Assembly (NCBI RefSeq): GCF_000337675.1
Contig: NZ_AOIB01000027.1
Span: 80,076-112,767, forward strand
DNA: 32,692 nucleotides
DNA from: Natronococcus amylolyticus DSM 10524
Lineage (GTDB): Archaea > Halobacteriota > Halobacteria > Halobacteriales > Natrialbaceae
Direction: 5' to 3'
Below the pieces are notes generated by a model, which worked only from the letters and a program-made list of their open reading frames with translations, ran no database searches and had not been told where the DNA came from. A program made the position numbers and the translations under genes. Positions 31,319 through 32,692 of the stretch are shown piece by piece. Position 1 is the first letter of the stretch. Each line of letters begins with the position of its first letter.

Positions 31319-31360
31319 TTAACCAACAGACGGGTGGAAACAGCACCCTTTGTTGGTTAA
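31319..31360. repeat. TTAACCAACA inverted repeat, copy 2
   Basis: TTAACCAACA (31,319-31,328) and TGTTGGTTAA (31,351-31,360), 22 bases apart; the counterpart of 25,104-25,146. It lies in the 250-base gap between the nuclease-like gene and a small ORF, where nothing else is seen. Confidence 0.7.
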
Positions 31361-31457
31361 GAGTTTTCGCCAATGCGGTCGGTAGATTGCTACCTGAGTA
31401 GCAATGTTGTCGAGACTCTCGAGTGTCTTGCTTCGAACTCCTTGAGGACGCCTGAAG

Positions 31458-31649
31458 CTAATTCTGTGAGTAGATAGTTTGCTTCACTCTCTCGAAGTCC
31501 TCTTGAGTCGATCCCTTGATTCGGTAGATCGCCGCGAAGAGCGCCCCCTCAACATCTTGATGACCGCACCCGGCAGGATCCATCGAAGACAGATATTCAG
31601 CGTGAGCTTCGAGTGACTTGACTCGAGTCATTGGATAATTGACTGCCAT
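31458..31649 (-). CDS. Small ORF, unknown function (63 aa)
   Basis: A 63-residue acidic product with plausible haloarchaeal composition: MTRVKSLEAHAEYLSSMDPAGCGHQDVEGALFAAIYRIKGS then EDFERVKQTIY. Helix-rich, one Cys-Gly-His, no signal peptide. I do not know the family. It may be the tail of a larger lost gene or a real small protein. Confidence 0.4.
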   Translation of the reverse strand: MAVNYPMTRVKSLEAHAEYLSSMDPAGCGHQDVEGALFAAIYRIKGSTQEDFERVKQTIYSQN

Positions 31650-31722
31650 CTATCTAGGAGTGTGGACACGAAAGAAGTACGACGGGCAGTACCAACACTC
31701 GACTGACTATCGACTTTCTACC

Positions 31723-32367
31723 CTATCCAGACCAGCGAATATTGATATTCGATCCTAAGAAGTCATCATGCCAAACTAGGTCCAGGTCAGATTCGTCCGT
31801 GTCTTCTGGGACCTCAAAGACAACAACGCCCTCACGAGTCACGCCGGGTTGGACTTCGCCACCGTCATATTCTTCATACTCTTCGAGACCAAGGACAGTA
31901 GCCGTGTCATATTGGCTCCCGTCGTGGAGCAGTTGGAAATCCATCCAAGCCCTTGGCAAGCGTTCAGCTTCGTCGCTATTGTTTGTCGCTTCGAACTCAA
32001 GGAGTGCGTACTGGTATCCTTCGTCTGGCTCACTGGGGAAGTCCGGATTGCCAAGCTGGTCCTCAAAGACAAATCCATGTGCGGTAGCGACAACACCGTT
32101 TGAGAGTTCAATCTGCTCACCGTAGGAGACTTCGACTTGCTCGTCTTGTTCGTCAGCGTAGCCGGAACCCTCGCTTTCAGATTCGTCGTCAGTGTCGTTG
32201 CCGTTCCCGTCTGCTGTGTCGTCGCCGTTCTCGTCTGCTGTGTCGTCATTCGTATCAACACTCTCGTCATCAGCAGATGTTTCATCGGTGCCAGCACAGC
32301 CAGCGAGCGCCACCGCTGCTACCCCACTAATACCGATAAGTGTCTTTCGTCGTGAAAGGTTTCCCAT
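31723..32367 (-). CDS. Tat lipoprotein with DUF4352-like domain (214 aa)
   Basis: The N-terminus MGNLSRRKTLIGISGVAAVALAGC combines twin arginines (SRRKTL) with a lipobox (ALAGC), typical of haloarchaeal Tat-exported lipoproteins anchored on the outside of the membrane. A long Asp/Glu/Thr/Gly spacer (about residues 27-75) is followed by an immunoglobulin-like beta domain of DUF4352 type: EQIELSNGVVATAHGFVFED, YQYALLEFEATNNSDEA, WMDFQLLHDG and TREGVVVFEVPEDTDESDLDLVW. These domains are common on surface lipoproteins; the ligand is unknown. It stands alone on this strand. Confidence 0.85.
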   Translation of the reverse strand: MGNLSRRKTLIGISGVAAVALAGCAGTDETSADDESVDTNDDTADENGDDTADGNGNDTDDESESEGSGYADEQDEQVEVSYGEQIELSNGVVATAHGFVFEDQLGNPDFPSEPDEGYQYALLEFEATNNSDEAERLPRAWMDFQLLHDGSQYDTATVLGLEEYEEYDGGEVQPGVTREGVVVFEVPEDTDESDLDLVWHDDFLGSNINIRWSG

Positions 32368-32606
32368 TATTTACCATTCCCCACCAAAGGGGAAACGCGA
32401 TTCGCCTGCTGTGACACAGGATACACCGCCGAAACGCAGGTGTCTGAAGATAATAATATAGCATAGATACTATTAAGAATTCCGATTTTTCAACTGTATA
32501 TACATGGTGGCGGGAGTGTTTCTGGCTAACCAGATATGCAAATCAAACGTGCTAATAGAAATGTTACTACACCAATTGTTAGACGATGTCCGAATTTTAC
32601 ATCTGG

Positions 32607-32692
32607 CACTGTCTAGTTCTGCACCTCCTCGATCGGCGTCTTTCCGTCGAGAGCTTGGTGCGGTCTCTGGCGGTTGTAGTAGTGCATGAATT
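32607..32692 (-). mobile_element. IS end with transposase C-terminus, continuing beyond the window
   Basis: The minus-strand frame FMHYYNRQRPHQALDGKTPIEEVQN ends in TAG (32,613-32,615). The Y-N-x-x-RPH-x-x-L-x-x-x-TP motif is the C-terminus of an rve-type DDE transposase (IS3/IS481-like). The terminal sequence AACTAGACAGTGC is shared with the remnant at 19,578. The coding part here is intact as far as it can be read; the rest lies to the right of the window. Confidence 0.8.

Noticed and set aside
32504-32689. Plus-strand frame of 61 codons at the right edge
   Set aside because: It reads through the IS end antisense to the transposase; only the first 30 codons lie outside the IS and have no motif, although a gene truncated by the IS cannot be excluded.
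1-32692. CRISPR arrays, tRNA or rRNA genes
   Set aside because: No regularly spaced identical repeats and no tRNA-like or rRNA-like segments were seen on reading either strand; a covariance-model scan could still find something I missed.

Overview
This window is haloarchaeal (class Halobacteria, possibly a Natrialbales-type genome). The proteins are strongly acidic. Promoters are TATA-like boxes about 25-30 bases upstream of start codons, so many transcripts look leaderless. Tat signal sequences are common, and several regulators are small winged-helix proteins of haloarchaeal type. It reads as an accessory region (megaplasmid or chromosomal island). Compact, intact operons alternate with insertion-sequence relics, a MITE, duplicated fragments and several broken genes.

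Layout. 1-1,130: transposon debris, then a winged-helix-like gene (458-913) whose 3' half and downstream DNA recur at 10,687-10,998. 1,643-3,253 (minus): a leaderless three-gene operon of small winged-helix protein, haloarchaeal conserved protein and PhaB-like reductase. 3,914-4,150: a possible 49-codon transcription unit framed by two hairpins in an otherwise empty 1.5 kb. 4,846-7,555: a PadR regulator and a two-gene drug-export-type ABC transporter; the regulator has a frameshift and the permease an in-frame TAG. 7,938-8,062: a 125-bp MITE with 17-bp inverted ends, an internal hairpin and a 10-bp target duplication. 8,071-9,481: two divergent exported proteins. 9,746-11,726: small DNA-binding proteins, one a frameshifted apparent chimera.

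11,785-19,477 (minus) is a tightly overlapping operon: a 1,021-residue multi-PAS/GAF histidine kinase, a GAF-HisKA-receiver protein lacking an ATPase domain, a single-domain response regulator, a membrane-anchored HEAT-repeat protein and a processive-type family 2 glycosyltransferase, possibly followed by a 53-residue protein. The likely logic is a phosphorelay controlling synthesis of a surface or extracellular polysaccharide.

19,722-26,779 looks like a catabolic island: two M24 'pita-bread' hydrolases that both lack the same three canonical metal ligands, an amidohydrolase, a sodium:solute symporter and a Tat-exported asparaginase-like protein with altered catalytic positions. Together they suggest uptake and hydrolysis of an amide- or guanidino-type compound not identifiable from sequence alone. 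Matching 3' ends of an integrase-type IS lie at 19,578 and 32,607 in the same orientation.

26,939-32,367 holds a DUF4268-like relic, a MutS-family ATPase with an N-terminal helix-hairpin-helix region, a GIY-YIG relic, an MNT-HEPN pair (winged-helix fused to nucleotidyltransferase, plus HEPN protein), a possible PD-(D/E)XK-like protein, a small ORF and a DUF4352-type Tat lipoprotein. The best candidates for under-described biology are the phosphorelay-HEAT-glycosyltransferase operon and the M24/amidohydrolase/asparaginase island. All family assignments come from reading motifs; no database search was run.
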